From NCBI RefSeq assembly GCF_017939745.1, contig NZ_JAGKQQ010000001.1:1674001-1738000 (forward strand): a stretch of 64,000 bases of DNA, written 5' to 3'. The translations under genes were made by a program, and so were the position numbers. Source of the stretch: Gemmata palustris (GTDB lineage: Bacteria > Planctomycetota > Planctomycetia > Gemmatales > Gemmataceae). Positions 43,371-53,669 of the stretch are shown here, in pieces (position 1 is the first letter of the stretch; every line of letters starts with the position of its first letter). Below the pieces are notes generated by a model. That model searched no databases and was not told where the DNA came from. It was given only the letters and a program-made list of their open reading frames with translations.

Positions 43371-43392
43371 TGATTGCCTCGCAAGGCTTTTT

Positions 43393-43438
43393 GGAGTGGA
43401 GCGAAGGAGAGTCGAACTCCCGACCTCTTCGTTGCGAA
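43393..43438 (-). repeat. left attachment-type repeat: 3' part of tRNA-Ala(CGC)
   Basis: On the minus strand: anticodon stem-loop CTTCG-TTCGCAA-CGAAG (anticodon CGC; the 5' strand of the stem extends to 43443), variable AGGTC, T-arm GGGAG-TTCGACT-CTCCT, acceptor 3' strand TCGCTCC and discriminator A at 43397. U70 is compatible with the alanine G3.U70 identity pair. CCA is not encoded. Bases beyond 43443 do not form a D arm, so this is a fragment. Confidence 0.8.
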
Positions 43439-43716
43439 CGAAGCGGCACACTGACGAAACGCCTAAAAAACAAGGCAAATCGTCACCGCAATCGGAAAGT
43501 GCCCACGATTGTGCTGGAACTCCCGCTGAAGCCGCAGCATCCAAACTCGCGCGCTTGCTCAAGGAACTTGCCGCACTTCCCGCGGAACAGCGGGTTGCCC
43601 TTGTCGCACTGCTGATTCCGCAACAGCCATTCCCAATTACGGCACCGATGCACGCCTCGGTCGACGACCGCCTACCGTGGAAGAGCGCCGGGGAGGAAGG
43701 GGCGTTACCAAAGTAA
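43439..43716 (+). pseudogene. remnant coding tail with LARLL-ELAALP-EQR motif
   Basis: An open plus-strand stretch begins inside the tRNA repeat and ends at a TAA. Its last 60 residues (KLARLLKELAALPAEQR, then VALVALLIPQQPF and DDRLPWKSAGEEG) are similar to the end of the small frame at 51687-51968. The 5' part passes through antisense tRNA sequence and cannot be a native N-terminus. This is probably the 3' remnant of a gene cut at the attachment site. Confidence 0.35.
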
Positions 43717-43915
43717 AGCAATGAAATTAAAGTAGTTACCAATCTGATGTGAGCGTCACTTTGTTGCAAAAAATCGAATGCGTCGCCCCTTTCTCGAACT
43801 GCGCTTGCCCGACTCAAGTCCGGTTGCACCGCAGATGCTCCCATTGGTATCATCACTCGAATAACATTGGCTCACGGGTGGCTCCCCGTCCGACGCGGTA
43901 CCCAGAGGGCTTGCA

Positions 43916-44674
43916 GTGACCTCCGACGGCCGTGCCCACGGCGCGCGAACCGAGATCCTCACGGCGGCTCTGTACACCGGTGTTTGTTTTGCCGCCGCGG
44001 TCGCCGGGTGGACGATATTCGAGCCGCGGGAACACCGCCGCGGCGCGGCTCGTTCAAGTGAACCGGTTGAGCAACCCCGCGGTTTGGTCCCGAGTAACCT
44101 GGATTCTCACGCATTGAGCACCGCGCGCGGGCCTCTTCGAGACGTAGCGCCACTGACTGCTCTCAACACATCGCATCCCAAAAGTCCCGACGAAACATTC
44201 GCCGATGCCTTGCGCGGGGCCGAGCGACTCGCAACCGCTGCTGATCTGACGGAACCGGAAGAAACCCGTAAGGCTCTGGCGTTAATTACCCAAGAAGAAC
44301 TCGTTAGGTCCGGCGCCCGATACGTCCAGAACGGGGACGCGACCGATTTAAATGCACTCGCGTATGACGCTCCGGATGCCCTGAATCGCGTCGGATTGAC
44401 CGCGTGGGTGAACCGTTCGAGCCGCCGTATGGCCCGGGCGGACCCGGCGTTCAGACCTGTGGCGCGTGCGATCTGGGATCCGGCGACCGGGGCGCATGGC
44501 GTGTTTGCGATGATGAACGGGTGGGGAACTATTAACCCGTTCGTTCGCCCCGCGATTGTCCGGGCTGTTGAAGCCGGCACCCGGGCGGAGCACTTGTCCC
44601 CGGAAGTTCGGAACGGCATTTTGAAGTTGGGGGGCCGGGCCTGGCTGCAGCACGAGCCCCGTTCGGTACACTAA
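43916..44674 (+). CDS. hypothetical single-pass membrane protein
   Basis: 252 residues from GTG, with AGAGGG 6 bases upstream. One membrane helix lies near residues 14-32 (ILTAALYTGVCFAAAVAGWTIF), then a Pro-rich linker and an extracytoplasmic helical domain of about 170 residues (LALITQEELVRSGARYVQ, ARADPAFRPVARAIWDP). No family is recognised. It is convergent with the chemotaxis receptor gene. First intact gene of the island. Confidence 0.55.
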   Translation: MTSDGRAHGARTEILTAALYTGVCFAAAVAGWTIFEPREHRRGAARSSEPVEQPRGLVPSNLDSHALSTARGPLRDVAPLTALNTSHPKSPDETFADALRGAERLATAADLTEPEETRKALALITQEELVRSGARYVQNGDATDLNALAYDAPDALNRVGLTAWVNRSSRRMARADPAFRPVARAIWDPATGAHGVFAMMNGWGTINPFVRPAIVRAVEAGTRAEHLSPEVRNGILKLGGRAWLQHEPRSVH

Positions 44675-44816
44675 TTCAGTCGGGTGCCGTGTTCGGGACC
44701 GGTGGACAAGCTCGCGGTCACCGCTCGCGTCTATCCCTCTACAGGCCCTTCTCAATTGACGACACATTGGTGCCGATTCAAGCGGAGAGCCGTGCGCCGG
44801 ACGGCACAACTGCACT

Positions 44817-47069
44817 TTAGAACTCGGTGAATTCGTTCATACTACGACGCCGTGATTTATTGTTGGTACCATTTGAGCGCCCGTGGCTGAGTTGATGGGG
44901 GCGAGTACTCGGAGTCGTTCCAGAAGTGGAACGCGCGGCGCGTAACTCACCGCTACCAAGTTTGAACCGAGCGACGAGATCGCGGAGCTGAGCGGCTTGG
45001 TCCGTCAACGTCTGAGCGGTCGCTGACATTTCCTCGGTTTGCGAGGCGTTCCGTTGGGTGATCGAATCCATTTGTGAAACGGCCTTGTTCACCTGCTCGA
45101 TGCCCGTGGACTGCTCCTTACCCGCGGCCGCGATCTCGGTAATGAGATCGGTGACCCGCTTTACGCTGGTCACGATCTCACCTAATGTCGCACCGGACTG
45201 GTTGACGAGTTCGGTACCCGCGTCGACCTTCTTGACCGAGTCCTCGATCAGCGACTTGATCTCCTTCGCGGACGTGGCCGAACGTTGCGCGAGGTTACGG
45301 ACTTCGGAGGCGACGACGGCGAACCCGCGCCCCTGCTCCCCGGCGCGCGCCGCCTCCACCGCGGCGTTCAGGGCCAACAGGTTGGTCTGGAACGCGATCT
45401 CGTCGATCGTCGTGATGATGTCTGCGATTTTCTTGGACGAGTGGTTGATCTCGCCCATCGCCTCGACCGCGTTGCCCACCACGCGCCCACCACGCTCGGC
45501 GATCTCCCTTGAGGTACTGGCGAGCTGGCGGGCCTGTTGCGCGCTGTCAGAGTTCTGGCGCACGGTCGCGGTGATTTCCTCAAGGGTGCTGGCCGTTTCT
45601 TCCAAGCTACTCGCCTGTTCTTGAGCGCCGGTCGAGATCTCGTCGCTCGCTGCGGACAGTTGGCCCGAGGCATCCGCGAGCTGCTCGGACACCTCGCGCA
45701 CGCCCTCCAGCGCGGTCCGGACCGAGATCACCGCCTTATTTAGCGCGGCTCCCATCTGTCCGACGCCGTCGTTCCCGAGATCCGGTATCTCCCGGGTAAA
45801 GTCTCCAGCCGCCAGAGCGTCTACCGTCGCAACAATCGTCGTGAGTTTGTGACGCAGTTCCTCGGCCTCGCGCGCCTGCCGCACGTTGTTCTCCTGGGCC
45901 TGGTGCTCCAGAGCCTTGGTCAGGGTGACATCGTTGGCGTACTTGACCACCTTGCACGGTTTCCCGTCGAGCCCCAAGATCGGGCTGTAGGACGCCTGGA
46001 GCCACACTTCCTTACCACCCTTTCCGTGCCGCTTAAAGTCGCCGGCTTGGGCTTCTCCGCGGTTCAGCCGCGCCCAGAATTCGCGGTACTCGGTGCTAGC
46101 CGCATACCCCGGGTCCGCGAACATGCTGTGGTGACGCCCTTGGATCTCTGGCAATGAATACCCCGTCGCCCGGAGGAAGTTCGCGTTCGCGTTGACGATT
46201 GTGCCGTCGAGCTTGAACTCGATTACCGCTTGAGCCTTGTCGATGGCCGTGATCTGCCCCTGGTAATCGGCGTCCCGCTCCCGGCACGCGCGCATGTGCT
46301 CGATGGCCGTGTTCAGGGCTTCTCCCATCTGCCCGATCTCGTCCCGGGACCGGACCTCGGCCCGCTGGGTCAGGTCGCCTTGGGCCGCGGCCCCGAGGAC
46401 GAGCACGGTCTGCTCGAGCGGGCGCGTGATGCCGCGCGAGATCAGGTACCCCAGGTACAGCGCGCCCGCGATCCCGCTGACAATCACCACGAGGAACTGT
46501 AACCGGGCCGCGTGGTACGCGCTGGTCGTCGCCTCGAACGCGCGATGGCTGATCCGGAATTTGTTTTCTCGCAGAACCGCCATAGCCGCCACCATCTTGT
46601 CGGAAGCCGGCACCGCGGATTGAAGGATCTCTAGCGCCTCGTCGTCGCGATCCTCCTCGGCGAGCGCGATCACGCGGGTCATCCGGTCGATCCACTCTGG
46701 CATGTAGGCCCGGACCTCCTCCGCGGTGTGCTTCGACTCGGGGGTAAGGAGCAATCGTTCCACAACGTCCATATTAGTTCGCACGTCCCGCAGGTACTGG
46801 CGCGTGTGCTCTGCTTCGCGCTTCCGCTCCTCGGGGGACTTGGCCAAGATCGTGATGCGTGCCTCGCGCTCGCACAGCGCGACCGCGGTCGCGGTCTCGT
46901 CGACCGCGTTCAGGCACTTGAGGTGGCGCTCGTACAGGATCTCGGTGTTCCCGTTCATGCCCGCCATCGTGGAGATCGCGGTGTACCCCATACCGGCCAT
47001 GAGCAGCGAGAGCGCGCAGAATCCGAGGCTCAACTTCGTCATCGTACTGCGGTTGCGGAGCCAGTTCAT
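44817..47069 (-). CDS. methyl-accepting chemotaxis protein with PAS domain
   Basis: 750 residues from ATG ([17 protein letters not shown]); the longer upstream frame has no signal. Order: TM1 about 11-35, periplasmic four-helix sensor, TM2 about 195-217 ([19 protein letters not shown]), HAMP, PAS (about 285-400, [21 protein letters not shown]), a second HAMP-like segment, and the signalling helical bundle with hairpin tip [20 protein letters not shown] and Q/E-rich methylation helices. It should relay an external or redox cue to CheA/CheW, which are not in the window. The C-terminus ends MNEFTEF, slightly reminiscent of a CheR-tethering pentapeptide. Confidence 0.9.
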   Translation of the reverse strand: MNWLRNRSTMTKLSLGFCALSLLMAGMGYTAISTMAGMNGNTEILYERHLKCLNAVDETATAVALCEREARITILAKSPEERKREAEHTRQYLRDVRTNMDVVERLLLTPESKHTAEEVRAYMPEWIDRMTRVIALAEEDRDDEALEILQSAVPASDKMVAAMAVLRENKFRISHRAFEATTSAYHAARLQFLVVIVSGIAGALYLGYLISRGITRPLEQTVLVLGAAAQGDLTQRAEVRSRDEIGQMGEALNTAIEHMRACRERDADYQGQITAIDKAQAVIEFKLDGTIVNANANFLRATGYSLPEIQGRHHSMFADPGYAASTEYREFWARLNRGEAQAGDFKRHGKGGKEVWLQASYSPILGLDGKPCKVVKYANDVTLTKALEHQAQENNVRQAREAEELRHKLTTIVATVDALAAGDFTREIPDLGNDGVGQMGAALNKAVISVRTALEGVREVSEQLADASGQLSAASDEISTGAQEQASSLEETASTLEEITATVRQNSDSAQQARQLASTSREIAERGGRVVGNAVEAMGEINHSSKKIADIITTIDEIAFQTNLLALNAAVEAARAGEQGRGFAVVASEVRNLAQRSATSAKEIKSLIEDSVKKVDAGTELVNQSGATLGEIVTSVKRVTDLITEIAAAGKEQSTGIEQVNKAVSQMDSITQRNASQTEEMSATAQTLTDQAAQLRDLVARFKLGSGELRAARSTSGTTPSTRPHQLSHGRSNGTNNKSRRRSMNEFTEF

Positions 47070-47356
47070 GGTACTCTCAAATGAGTTCCGGATCGAATCT
47101 CGGTCGGAATTGTTGAGATGTTGCGCGCCTGTTCCGGGCTGTTTCACAGGACCGTTGCATCCCGAGTAACAACGAGCAGCCGCGCAAAAGCTTTGTTTTC
47201 TCAAGCGGAACCGAGTGCGAGAACGCAATCGTAGATCGCGTTCGGGCGCGACCGTGTCGGGGAAACCCGAGAATCGGTCTACACATACATCAACTGGAAC
47301 TGTGAAAAGATGAAGCGCGGACCGGTGAGAAAAAGGCGTTCGCCACACGAATGAGT

Positions 47357-47380
47357 ACGAGACGGGTCGACCCGTCTCGT
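47357..47380. promoter_or_regulatory. 24-bp perfect palindrome upstream of the chemotaxis receptor gene
   Basis: acgagacgggtc followed directly by gacccgtctcgt. It lies about 290 bases before the receptor start, in a 496-base gap (47070-47565) that otherwise shows no gene. It could bind a dimeric regulator or form a hairpin. Confidence 0.5.
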
Positions 47381-47565
47381 GCATGCGACTCTCGGGTTAG
47401 ATACCGCTGCGTGGTGAGCGGCGAGCCGTATCGGGAACGATCTGAGCTTTTGAATCGAATCCTTTGCGGGATTTGCCTGACACGGGCCGCCCTGTGCCCG
47501 CCCTAAATTTTCTCGCAGCAATACCGTGTTCGCGCGGGTTAGCGTCGAACGATTTGGGAACAGAT

Positions 47566-47847
47566 ATGCTTCAGGCGACAATAGTAACAGCCAAACGAAC
47601 AGTTGTGGTTCTGATCCCACAGTGGAGATCGTCACCACTTGTATACACGTGCCGGGACGAGCACCAGAGCTCGTTCGGGGCAAATACGGCGTCACTCCGG
47701 AAAGTGACGATCGTCGGGCCGGAGCGGGCCGGGACGCCGGCGAAGCAAGTAACCTGGCTCCAAATCAAAGCCTGGATCGTGCAGATGCGGGGCGCGGGAT
47801 TTCACGTGAGCATCGCGGACGGAATGGGGCGGGAAATCGCCGTCTGA
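47566..47847 (+). CDS. small hypothetical protein
   Basis: 93 residues from ATG (MLQATIVTAKRTVVVLIPQW). The N-terminus is a run of beta-branched hydrophobics without a clear signal cleavage site, and the C-terminus is IKAWIVQMRGAGFHVSIADG. GGGAAC precedes the ATG at a short distance. No family is known, and overlapping frames on both strands make it uncertain. Confidence 0.3.
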   Translation: MLQATIVTAKRTVVVLIPQWRSSPLVYTCRDEHQSSFGANTASLRKVTIVGPERAGTPAKQVTWLQIKAWIVQMRGAGFHVSIADGMGREIAV

Positions 47848-48046
47848 GTGTCGAAGTGCCGCTACACGAGCCCGTTGGCTGAGATTCTCACCGGAGAGGA
47901 TCAAATGATTGCAACAAATGGTGCAGCCCACCCGGGGCGGCGCTCAAGCGACAGAGATGCGCTGTCTGGATTGAATCGATTGGAGCAACTGGGCTGATCC
48001 GACCGATATTACTGACAGGCCGGACGATACTGTTGGAGCGCATCTG

Positions 48047-48502
48047 ATGCGACACCACGTGGGGGCTGGTGCTTATGCGGTAGTCTTCGGAGCGACGCTT
48101 GTGGGGTGTGCGGCCCCCGGTTCACCGCCCGAGCGTGCCTCCCCACCCCCACCTTTTCCCGTCACCACGGGGCGCCCCACAGTTATTCCCGCTCCCCCGT
48201 TTTTCTCGGCCTTCTCGTCAGCTCTGATTCCCGCCCCGCCGCACCGCGTGGGCGCGCCGACCAATCGGACCGTGACCCGGGTCGAGTCCCCGGTGGTTTC
48301 GCCGGTATCCGTGCCGTCGGTGCGGCACGAAACGATTACATTGGAATGGCACGGAATCGCCCGAGAGGTGGCACCGCCCCCAAAAGCGATCCCCGTCCTT
48401 CCGGCTCCGTGCCATCAGGTGGAACCAGTCAACGCGGCCTCACCCGGGTCTGTAGCCCCGGTTTGGAGAGCGGTCGATACGGATCCACTTCCCAATGATT
48501 GA
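48047..48502 (+). CDS. proline-rich putative lipoprotein
   Basis: 151 residues from ATG, with GGAG 9 bases upstream. The N-terminus AYAVVFGATLVGCAAPGS contains a lipobox (LVGC), so the cysteine near residue 21 is probably lipidated. The rest is Pro/Ala/Ser-rich and likely extended, with no enzymatic domain. It lies before the hybrid histidine kinase gene. Function unknown. Confidence 0.55.
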   Translation: MRHHVGAGAYAVVFGATLVGCAAPGSPPERASPPPPFPVTTGRPTVIPAPPFFSAFSSALIPAPPHRVGAPTNRTVTRVESPVVSPVSVPSVRHETITLEWHGIAREVAPPPKAIPVLPAPCHQVEPVNAASPGSVAPVWRAVDTDPLPND

Positions 48503-48978
48503 ACTGCACATCATGACTTGAATGAGGCTCGACCGTTCGGCGGCCTGTACCCAGCGCTCAAGGTCTCGTTGCACACGACGAGCCCCGACCAGATTCGGTT
48601 TTCGGTTGAACCATTCCCCCCTCGACCGATTCCCTCCACAACTCGCCCGAATGCAGTCTACAGGCAAAAAACGCGAGATTGCGAGGAGACCGTGGCAGAA
48701 CAACCGGGCACGGTCTCCGTGCGCGGCACCCGTCGGAAAGCCGCACCACGATGACCCCCGACAATTTGTGAGCGTTCGCAGGTGCTGGGGCCGCACGACC
48801 CGCGCCAATTTTCAATCGGGATTCGGGAAATTCCTGACATGTTAGTGACCTATGGTCACGCATATGAAAATTATAACGATACTTAAATCCTACTGTTTAA
48901 ATTTTTCGCCGTCGCGGTGAATAATGATCGCTTGTTCGGCCGCCGAATCGCTAACGTCCCCTCAACGCTGGATCGCCC
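48503..48978. other. 476-base gap before the hybrid kinase
   Basis: No family features occur in any short frame. The last 130 bases are A/T-rich (ttataacgatacttaaatcc) and probably hold the kinase promoter. No exact -35/-10 pair stands out. Confidence 0.35.
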
Positions 48979-51669
48979 GTGAACCATTCTCACAGCCGGA
49001 TTGCGGCGGGATTGCTGCTCCTCACGGCGCGTAACGATCCGTTCTTTCTCCTCGTCGAGTCGATCTCCGACGCCGCGCTCTTGTTGCTCGATCCAGCCGG
49101 TCGCGTCATTAACTGGAACGCCGGAGCCGAGAAACTCACGGGGTTTACCGCGGACGTCATGGTCAGCAAATCAATCGAGGCCCTTTACAGTCACGAAGAC
49201 GTGGTGTCGGGAAAGCCGGCATCGGACCTCAGTGAAGCGCTCGAACAAGGGCGCGTGGTGAAAGAGTGCCGGCGCCTGCACGCCGGCGGGGGGCTCTTCT
49301 GCGCCCGGTGTGAACTCGTGCCCCTGCACGACAGCGACCGGCACATCGGGTTCGCGGTTATGATTCGACGCGCCAGTGAAGCGCTGGGCGCGGTTCGGGC
49401 CGCGGAGTCGCACCCCCCACTCGAAGTCGAGCTGCTGCACGCGATCGTCGATTCGACGACCGACGCGATATTCGCCAAGGACCGAGACGGCCGCTACCTG
49501 TTAGCGAACCGGGCGGTCGCCGGGTTCGTCGGTCGTCCAGTTTGTGAGATCATCGGGCGCACGGACGCCGACTTGTTCGACCCGCACAGTGCCCGGTGGA
49601 TCGCGGAACGGGATCAGCGGGTCATGGACCGCGGGGCGGTCGAAACCGGTGAGGAGTGCCTCATTGCGAGCGGGGTGTCTCGAACGTACCTCGCGACCAA
49701 GGCACCGTACCGCGATGCGACCGGCGCCGTCGTCGGTATTATCGGGATCTCGCGCGACATCACGGACCGGAAACGGGCCGAGCAGGAACTCGCGCTCTTC
49801 CGCGCGCTCATCGATCGCACTACCGACGTGATCGAGGTAATCGACCCGACCACGGGGCGCTTCCTGGACGTGAACGAGGAGGCGTGCTTGGCCCACGGGT
49901 ACACTCGTGAGGAGTACCTAGCCTTGCACCTAGCCGATATCGATCCCCTAGTGGCAGTTCGCCCTTGGGCCGAGGTGACCGACGGGCTCCGGCGGACCGG
50001 GAACCAGCCGTTCGAGAGCCGCCACATGCGGAAAGACGGTTCAACGTTTCCGGTCGAAGTCCGGGTCAATCACGTACTCGCGGACCGCGAGTACCTGGTC
50101 GCGGTCGTCCGTGACATCACCGAGCGGGAGCGGGGTGCGGCGGCGCTCCGCCGCACCCAAGAGCGGCTCCAGTCCGTCATCTCCTCCAGCCCCGCGGTTT
50201 TGTACACGCTCGCTACCGGAGGAACGGGGGAGCGAGACATTGCGTGGATCAGCGAGAACGTGCAGGGCATGTTGGGCTTTGCCCCGGAAGACATTGTCGG
50301 AACGAACTGGTGGGGCGCGCACGTTCACGCCGACGATCGGCACCGTGCGTCCGCCGAGCTAGGGTCGGAACTGTATTCCGCCGGCCACCTGACAAACGAG
50401 TACCGGGTCCGGCACCAAAACTCACAGTACCGGTGGGTCCGGAGCGAGGTCCGATTGGTCCGCGACGCGACAGGAGCGCCACTCGAGGTGGTCGGGTCGT
50501 GGTCGGACGTCACCGAGCGCAAACACATCGAAGACCAGTTCCGTCAGGCCCAGAAAATGGACGCTATCGGGCGCCTGGCCGGTGGGGTGGCGCACGATTT
50601 CAATAACCTGCTCACCGTCATCAATGGCTACGCCTCGTTTCTCTTGGGTGGCCTGTCGCCGGAGGCCCCGCATCACGAATCGCTCACCGAGATCCTAGAA
50701 GCGGGAAGACTGGCCGCCGAGTTGACCGCTCAGCTCCTGGCATTCGGGCGGAAGACAATTATCGAGCCGAAGACTCTGGATTTGAACGACCTCGTGAACC
50801 AGTCGGTCAAAATGCTCCGCCGACTCATCGGCGAAGATGTGATTCTGGCAACTGTGCTGGCACCGGCTACGGGGTGCGTGACCGTCGACCCGGGGCAGAT
50901 CGAACAAGTTCTCATGAACTTGGCAGTGAACGCCCGAGACGCGATGCCCGGCGGGGGCCGGTTAACAATCGAAACCCGCTCCCTGCTGATCCGCTCTGGT
51001 GACTGTGTTTACCCGGATTTGCTGCCGGGGAGCTACGTACAGCTCGCGGTCACTGACACCGGCGCGGGTATGAACGAAAGCGTGAAGACTCGCATTTTTG
51101 AACCGTTCTTTACAACGAAAGAACAAGGTAAGGGGACCGGACTCGGGTTGGCTACCGTGTATGGAATCGTCAAAACATACGGGGGGCACATTGGCGTGTA
51201 TTCGGAACTCGGGGTGGGTACAACGTTCCGGTTGCTTTTCCCTTCCGTGAGCAAGCACACGGCGGATCCCGTTGAAAACGAACTCGTGCCTCCGCCGACC
51301 GGAACCGAGACGGTACTCTTGGTTGAGGACGATGCACGGGTCCGGAGAATTACGAGACTCACGCTTCAGAAGTACGGTTATAGCGTGCTGGAAGCCCCGT
51401 GCGGTGCGGACGCGATTCGGCTGTTGGAAGGGCACGGCGGTACCATTCATCTCCTTATTACGGACGTCGTTATGCCCGGGACGGGGGGGCGAGATGTCGC
51501 GGCGGCGATCCGAACCCAGCGCCCGGAAACGAAAGTGCTGTTCATGAGCGGGTACACGGACGACGCCGTGGTTCGGCACGGAATCATTGAGGCGAAGGAC
51601 GCGTTCATCCAGAAGCCCTTTACTCCGTTACCCCTCGCTTGCAAAGTGCGCGCGGTGCTCGATAGCTGA
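48979..51669 (+). CDS. hybrid sensor histidine kinase with multiple PAS domains and C-terminal receiver
   Basis: 896 residues from GTG. There is no transmembrane helix, so it should be cytoplasmic. Four or five PAS/PAC modules occupy about 20-525 (for example DAALLLLDPAGRVINWNAG, DAIFAKDRDGRYLLANRAV, EVIDPTTGRFLDVNEEA). The dimerisation/phosphoacceptor helix is [20 protein letters not shown] with His539. The ATPase domain has [22 protein letters not shown] and [13 protein letters not shown]. The receiver (VLLVEDDARVRR) has Asp829 in LITDVVMPG and ends KPFTP. No DNA-binding output exists; phosphate may pass to another protein. The kinase at 59348 is a close paralogue. Confidence 0.92.
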   Translation: MNHSHSRIAAGLLLLTARNDPFFLLVESISDAALLLLDPAGRVINWNAGAEKLTGFTADVMVSKSIEALYSHEDVVSGKPASDLSEALEQGRVVKECRRLHAGGGLFCARCELVPLHDSDRHIGFAVMIRRASEALGAVRAAESHPPLEVELLHAIVDSTTDAIFAKDRDGRYLLANRAVAGFVGRPVCEIIGRTDADLFDPHSARWIAERDQRVMDRGAVETGEECLIASGVSRTYLATKAPYRDATGAVVGIIGISRDITDRKRAEQELALFRALIDRTTDVIEVIDPTTGRFLDVNEEACLAHGYTREEYLALHLADIDPLVAVRPWAEVTDGLRRTGNQPFESRHMRKDGSTFPVEVRVNHVLADREYLVAVVRDITERERGAAALRRTQERLQSVISSSPAVLYTLATGGTGERDIAWISENVQGMLGFAPEDIVGTNWWGAHVHADDRHRASAELGSELYSAGHLTNEYRVRHQNSQYRWVRSEVRLVRDATGAPLEVVGSWSDVTERKHIEDQFRQAQKMDAIGRLAGGVAHDFNNLLTVINGYASFLLGGLSPEAPHHESLTEILEAGRLAAELTAQLLAFGRKTIIEPKTLDLNDLVNQSVKMLRRLIGEDVILATVLAPATGCVTVDPGQIEQVLMNLAVNARDAMPGGGRLTIETRSLLIRSGDCVYPDLLPGSYVQLAVTDTGAGMNESVKTRIFEPFFTTKEQGKGTGLGLATVYGIVKTYGGHIGVYSELGVGTTFRLLFPSVSKHTADPVENELVPPPTGTETVLLVEDDARVRRITRLTLQKYGYSVLEAPCGADAIRLLEGHGGTIHLLITDVVMPGTGGRDVAAAIRTQRPETKVLFMSGYTDDAVVRHGIIEAKDAFIQKPFTPLPLACKVRAVLDS

Positions 51670-51686
51670 CGCGCTGGCTCGTCATT

Positions 51687-51968
51687 TTGGGACTGGACCG
51701 GTCGCCAGACGTCGAATGCCCGACCCGTTGCCGGAATGAAGCCCCCGACATCGGTTGCATCCCTGCACCGCAACCCGACTCGGATACCCCTTCTTGCCTC
51801 GCTCGTCTGCTCGCAGAACTCGCTGCTCTTCCGCCTGAACAGCGCGCCGCGCTCGTTGCACTCCTCGCTCCCCAACTCCCGGCCGCACCCGCGACAGTGG
51901 CCCGCGCGCCGGCGGATGATCGGCTTTCGTGGGAGCACGAAAGAGGGGAAGGGGAAAACCGCACCTGA
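51687..51968 (+). CDS. small hypothetical protein with LARLL-ELAALP-EQR tail
   Basis: 93 residues from a doubtful TTG, starting 17 bases after the hybrid kinase stop. The C-terminal 60 residues (CLARLLAELAALPPEQR, AALVALLAPQLPAAP, DDRLSWEHERGEG) match the tail of the remnant at 43439-43716. Similar helices occur in my recollection at the C-terminus of some planctomycete integrases. It may be a remnant rather than a gene. Confidence 0.4.
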   Translation: MGLDRSPDVECPTRCRNEAPDIGCIPAPQPDSDTPSCLARLLAELAALPPEQRAALVALLAPQLPAAPATVARAPADDRLSWEHERGEGENRT

Positions 51969-52402
51969 CCCCCGGCATCAAAGGTATTTCCAACCACTCT
52001 CGGAACGCGGCGCCGTAACCAAAACAGTCGAGCAATGAGACAGACAGTTCGGCGTCACCCCGTGGAGAACCTTCCACGAGCGCGATCACCCTCCCGTTAC
52101 CGAGCGACGTAACAGGGGCGGTTCCGGCACCTGCTCGCTGTGTGGTTGGCAACCATTCCGCCGGAAGGATGGACCAGCACCGGGCGAGTGGGCTTCGCAC
52201 AAGTTCGTCGTTACCATGTTCGTTTGCGCGGCGCTCACACGTGGCCGGTCGGGCGCGGGTTCGGTCGGCAAGCGACTCTTGGCTCTTGAGTTCGGTGCGA
52301 CGCTCAAGTAGAGTTCAAGCCCTGTTAGCTTGCGCGCCGTGCGATGAGCAACGTTCTCGTCGGCGCAAACCGATCCGATGTTCGGCCAACCGAGGGCAGC
52401 CA

Positions 52403-53503
52403 ATGCCATCCCGCATCGATATCTCACGACGCTTGGTCTTTGTCGCTCTCGCTACCGCGTGTCTGGCCACAGGGGCCGCCGGTGCGGAAATCAAAATCCC
52501 CCCGGCCGGCGGGATCGTGTTGGCGCCCGACACGACGACGCTCGTCGTCTCGGTCCCAAGCGAGGGGAAGTTGTTGTACTTCAACGCGGCGACGGAAAAG
52601 AAAGTCAAGGAGGTCGAGGTCGATTTCAAGCCGTTCTCGCTGGCCGTGCAGGGCAAGCTGTTGTTCGCCAGCACGAAGGGAGCGGCCACGGTGCACGTCC
52701 TTGATTTGGAGACTGGTAAGGAGCAGAGGGAGATCAAGACCTCCGAGGATCCGATCCTGAGCCTCGCTTGCCATCCCAACAAGGGACTGCTGTACGCTAC
52801 CACCGACTCCGACGTGGTACTCGCGATCGACCCGGCCAACGGAAAAGTCACCAAGACCAAGGCCCGCGGCCAAATGATCGTGATCGATCCCGTCGATGCA
52901 AAGTTCGTCTACACCGGCATTCAGAAGCCGATCCGCGACCAGCTCGTCATCGAGGAGGGACCGAACAAGCAGATCAAGGTGTCGCTGGCGGTCGCCAATG
53001 CCCGGGCGCTGATGCTGAAGTTCGCCGTCGATGGGACGGACCTCAAGCCGTTAGCGTTCCAAGACAACGCCGCCATCAACGGATTCGCGCTCGCCGTCAG
53101 CGGTGACGGGAAACGGATCGCGATGGCGGGGGGCGGGGGGTGGGTGGCGAAGAACAGCCCCAAGACCAGCAGTTCCATCGCAGTTTTCGAGACCTCGGAC
53201 CTGAAAACGATGGTGGGGGAGGTGGACTGCGGCGAGCAGTACTCGATCTCCTTCCATCCGGTTCTCAACTTGGGTGTGGCTGTGCGGCGTGGTAACGATC
53301 TGATCGTGTTCAACGGCAAGTCGCTCGCCGAGAAGGAGGTGATAAAAGCGCCGGGCGGCATGGGATCGGTGCACTACGCGGCCCGAGGGACGAAGCTCAT
53401 ACAGATTGTCGGCTCCGGAGTTGATTCGATCGTCAGCTTCCACCCCCTCAAACTGAGCGACGGGGACAAGGCGACGCTCAAGACCGCCTACTCGAAGAAG
53501 TAA
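52403..53503 (+). CDS. secreted beta-propeller (YncE/WD-like) protein
   Basis: 366 residues from ATG (MPSRIDISRRLVFVALATAC), with GAGGG upstream; the signal peptide sets the start over a frame open from 52142. The mature part is repeated beta strands of seven-bladed-propeller type: LLYFNAATEKKVKEV, VHVLDLETGKEQREI, LLYATTDSDVVLAIDPANGK, IAVFETSDLKTMVGE. It probably binds another protein or ligand in the periplasm. No catalytic motif is visible. The 51970-52402 upstream region has no other gene. Confidence 0.78.
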   Translation: MPSRIDISRRLVFVALATACLATGAAGAEIKIPPAGGIVLAPDTTTLVVSVPSEGKLLYFNAATEKKVKEVEVDFKPFSLAVQGKLLFASTKGAATVHVLDLETGKEQREIKTSEDPILSLACHPNKGLLYATTDSDVVLAIDPANGKVTKTKARGQMIVIDPVDAKFVYTGIQKPIRDQLVIEEGPNKQIKVSLAVANARALMLKFAVDGTDLKPLAFQDNAAINGFALAVSGDGKRIAMAGGGGWVAKNSPKTSSSIAVFETSDLKTMVGEVDCGEQYSISFHPVLNLGVAVRRGNDLIVFNGKSLAEKEVIKAPGGMGSVHYAARGTKLIQIVGSGVDSIVSFHPLKLSDGDKATLKTAYSKK

Positions 53504-53669
53504 GAGCGGCGCGGGAGCCGGAGCGGGGGCGGCTGTTCGCGGTCCTGCGGAGGTGGCACACGCCGAACAAGGCGCTGCAGCAGACGGCGGGGGCGTGTAG
53601 GCTTTCTGGGATTCACAGCTCACGCGGCCCCGCGGGTGCTGAGCTGGGGCGTTCGGCAAGGAGAGGGCC

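Noticed and set aside
43324..43438. Peptide with WSEGESNSRPLRCE, seen here and at 56634
   Set aside because: It is the antisense translation of the tRNA 3' end. Such peptides occur often in databases beside integrases and are not real proteins.
43393..43443. Complete tRNA gene at the left repeat
   Set aside because: The anticodon stem is complete but the expected D arm and acceptor 5' strand (GGAGCGA or GGGGCGA) are absent in the following bases.
47070..47384. N-terminal extension of the chemotaxis receptor
   Set aside because: The 105 extra residues are basic and without a signal. The ATG at 47069 directly precedes a normal first membrane helix.
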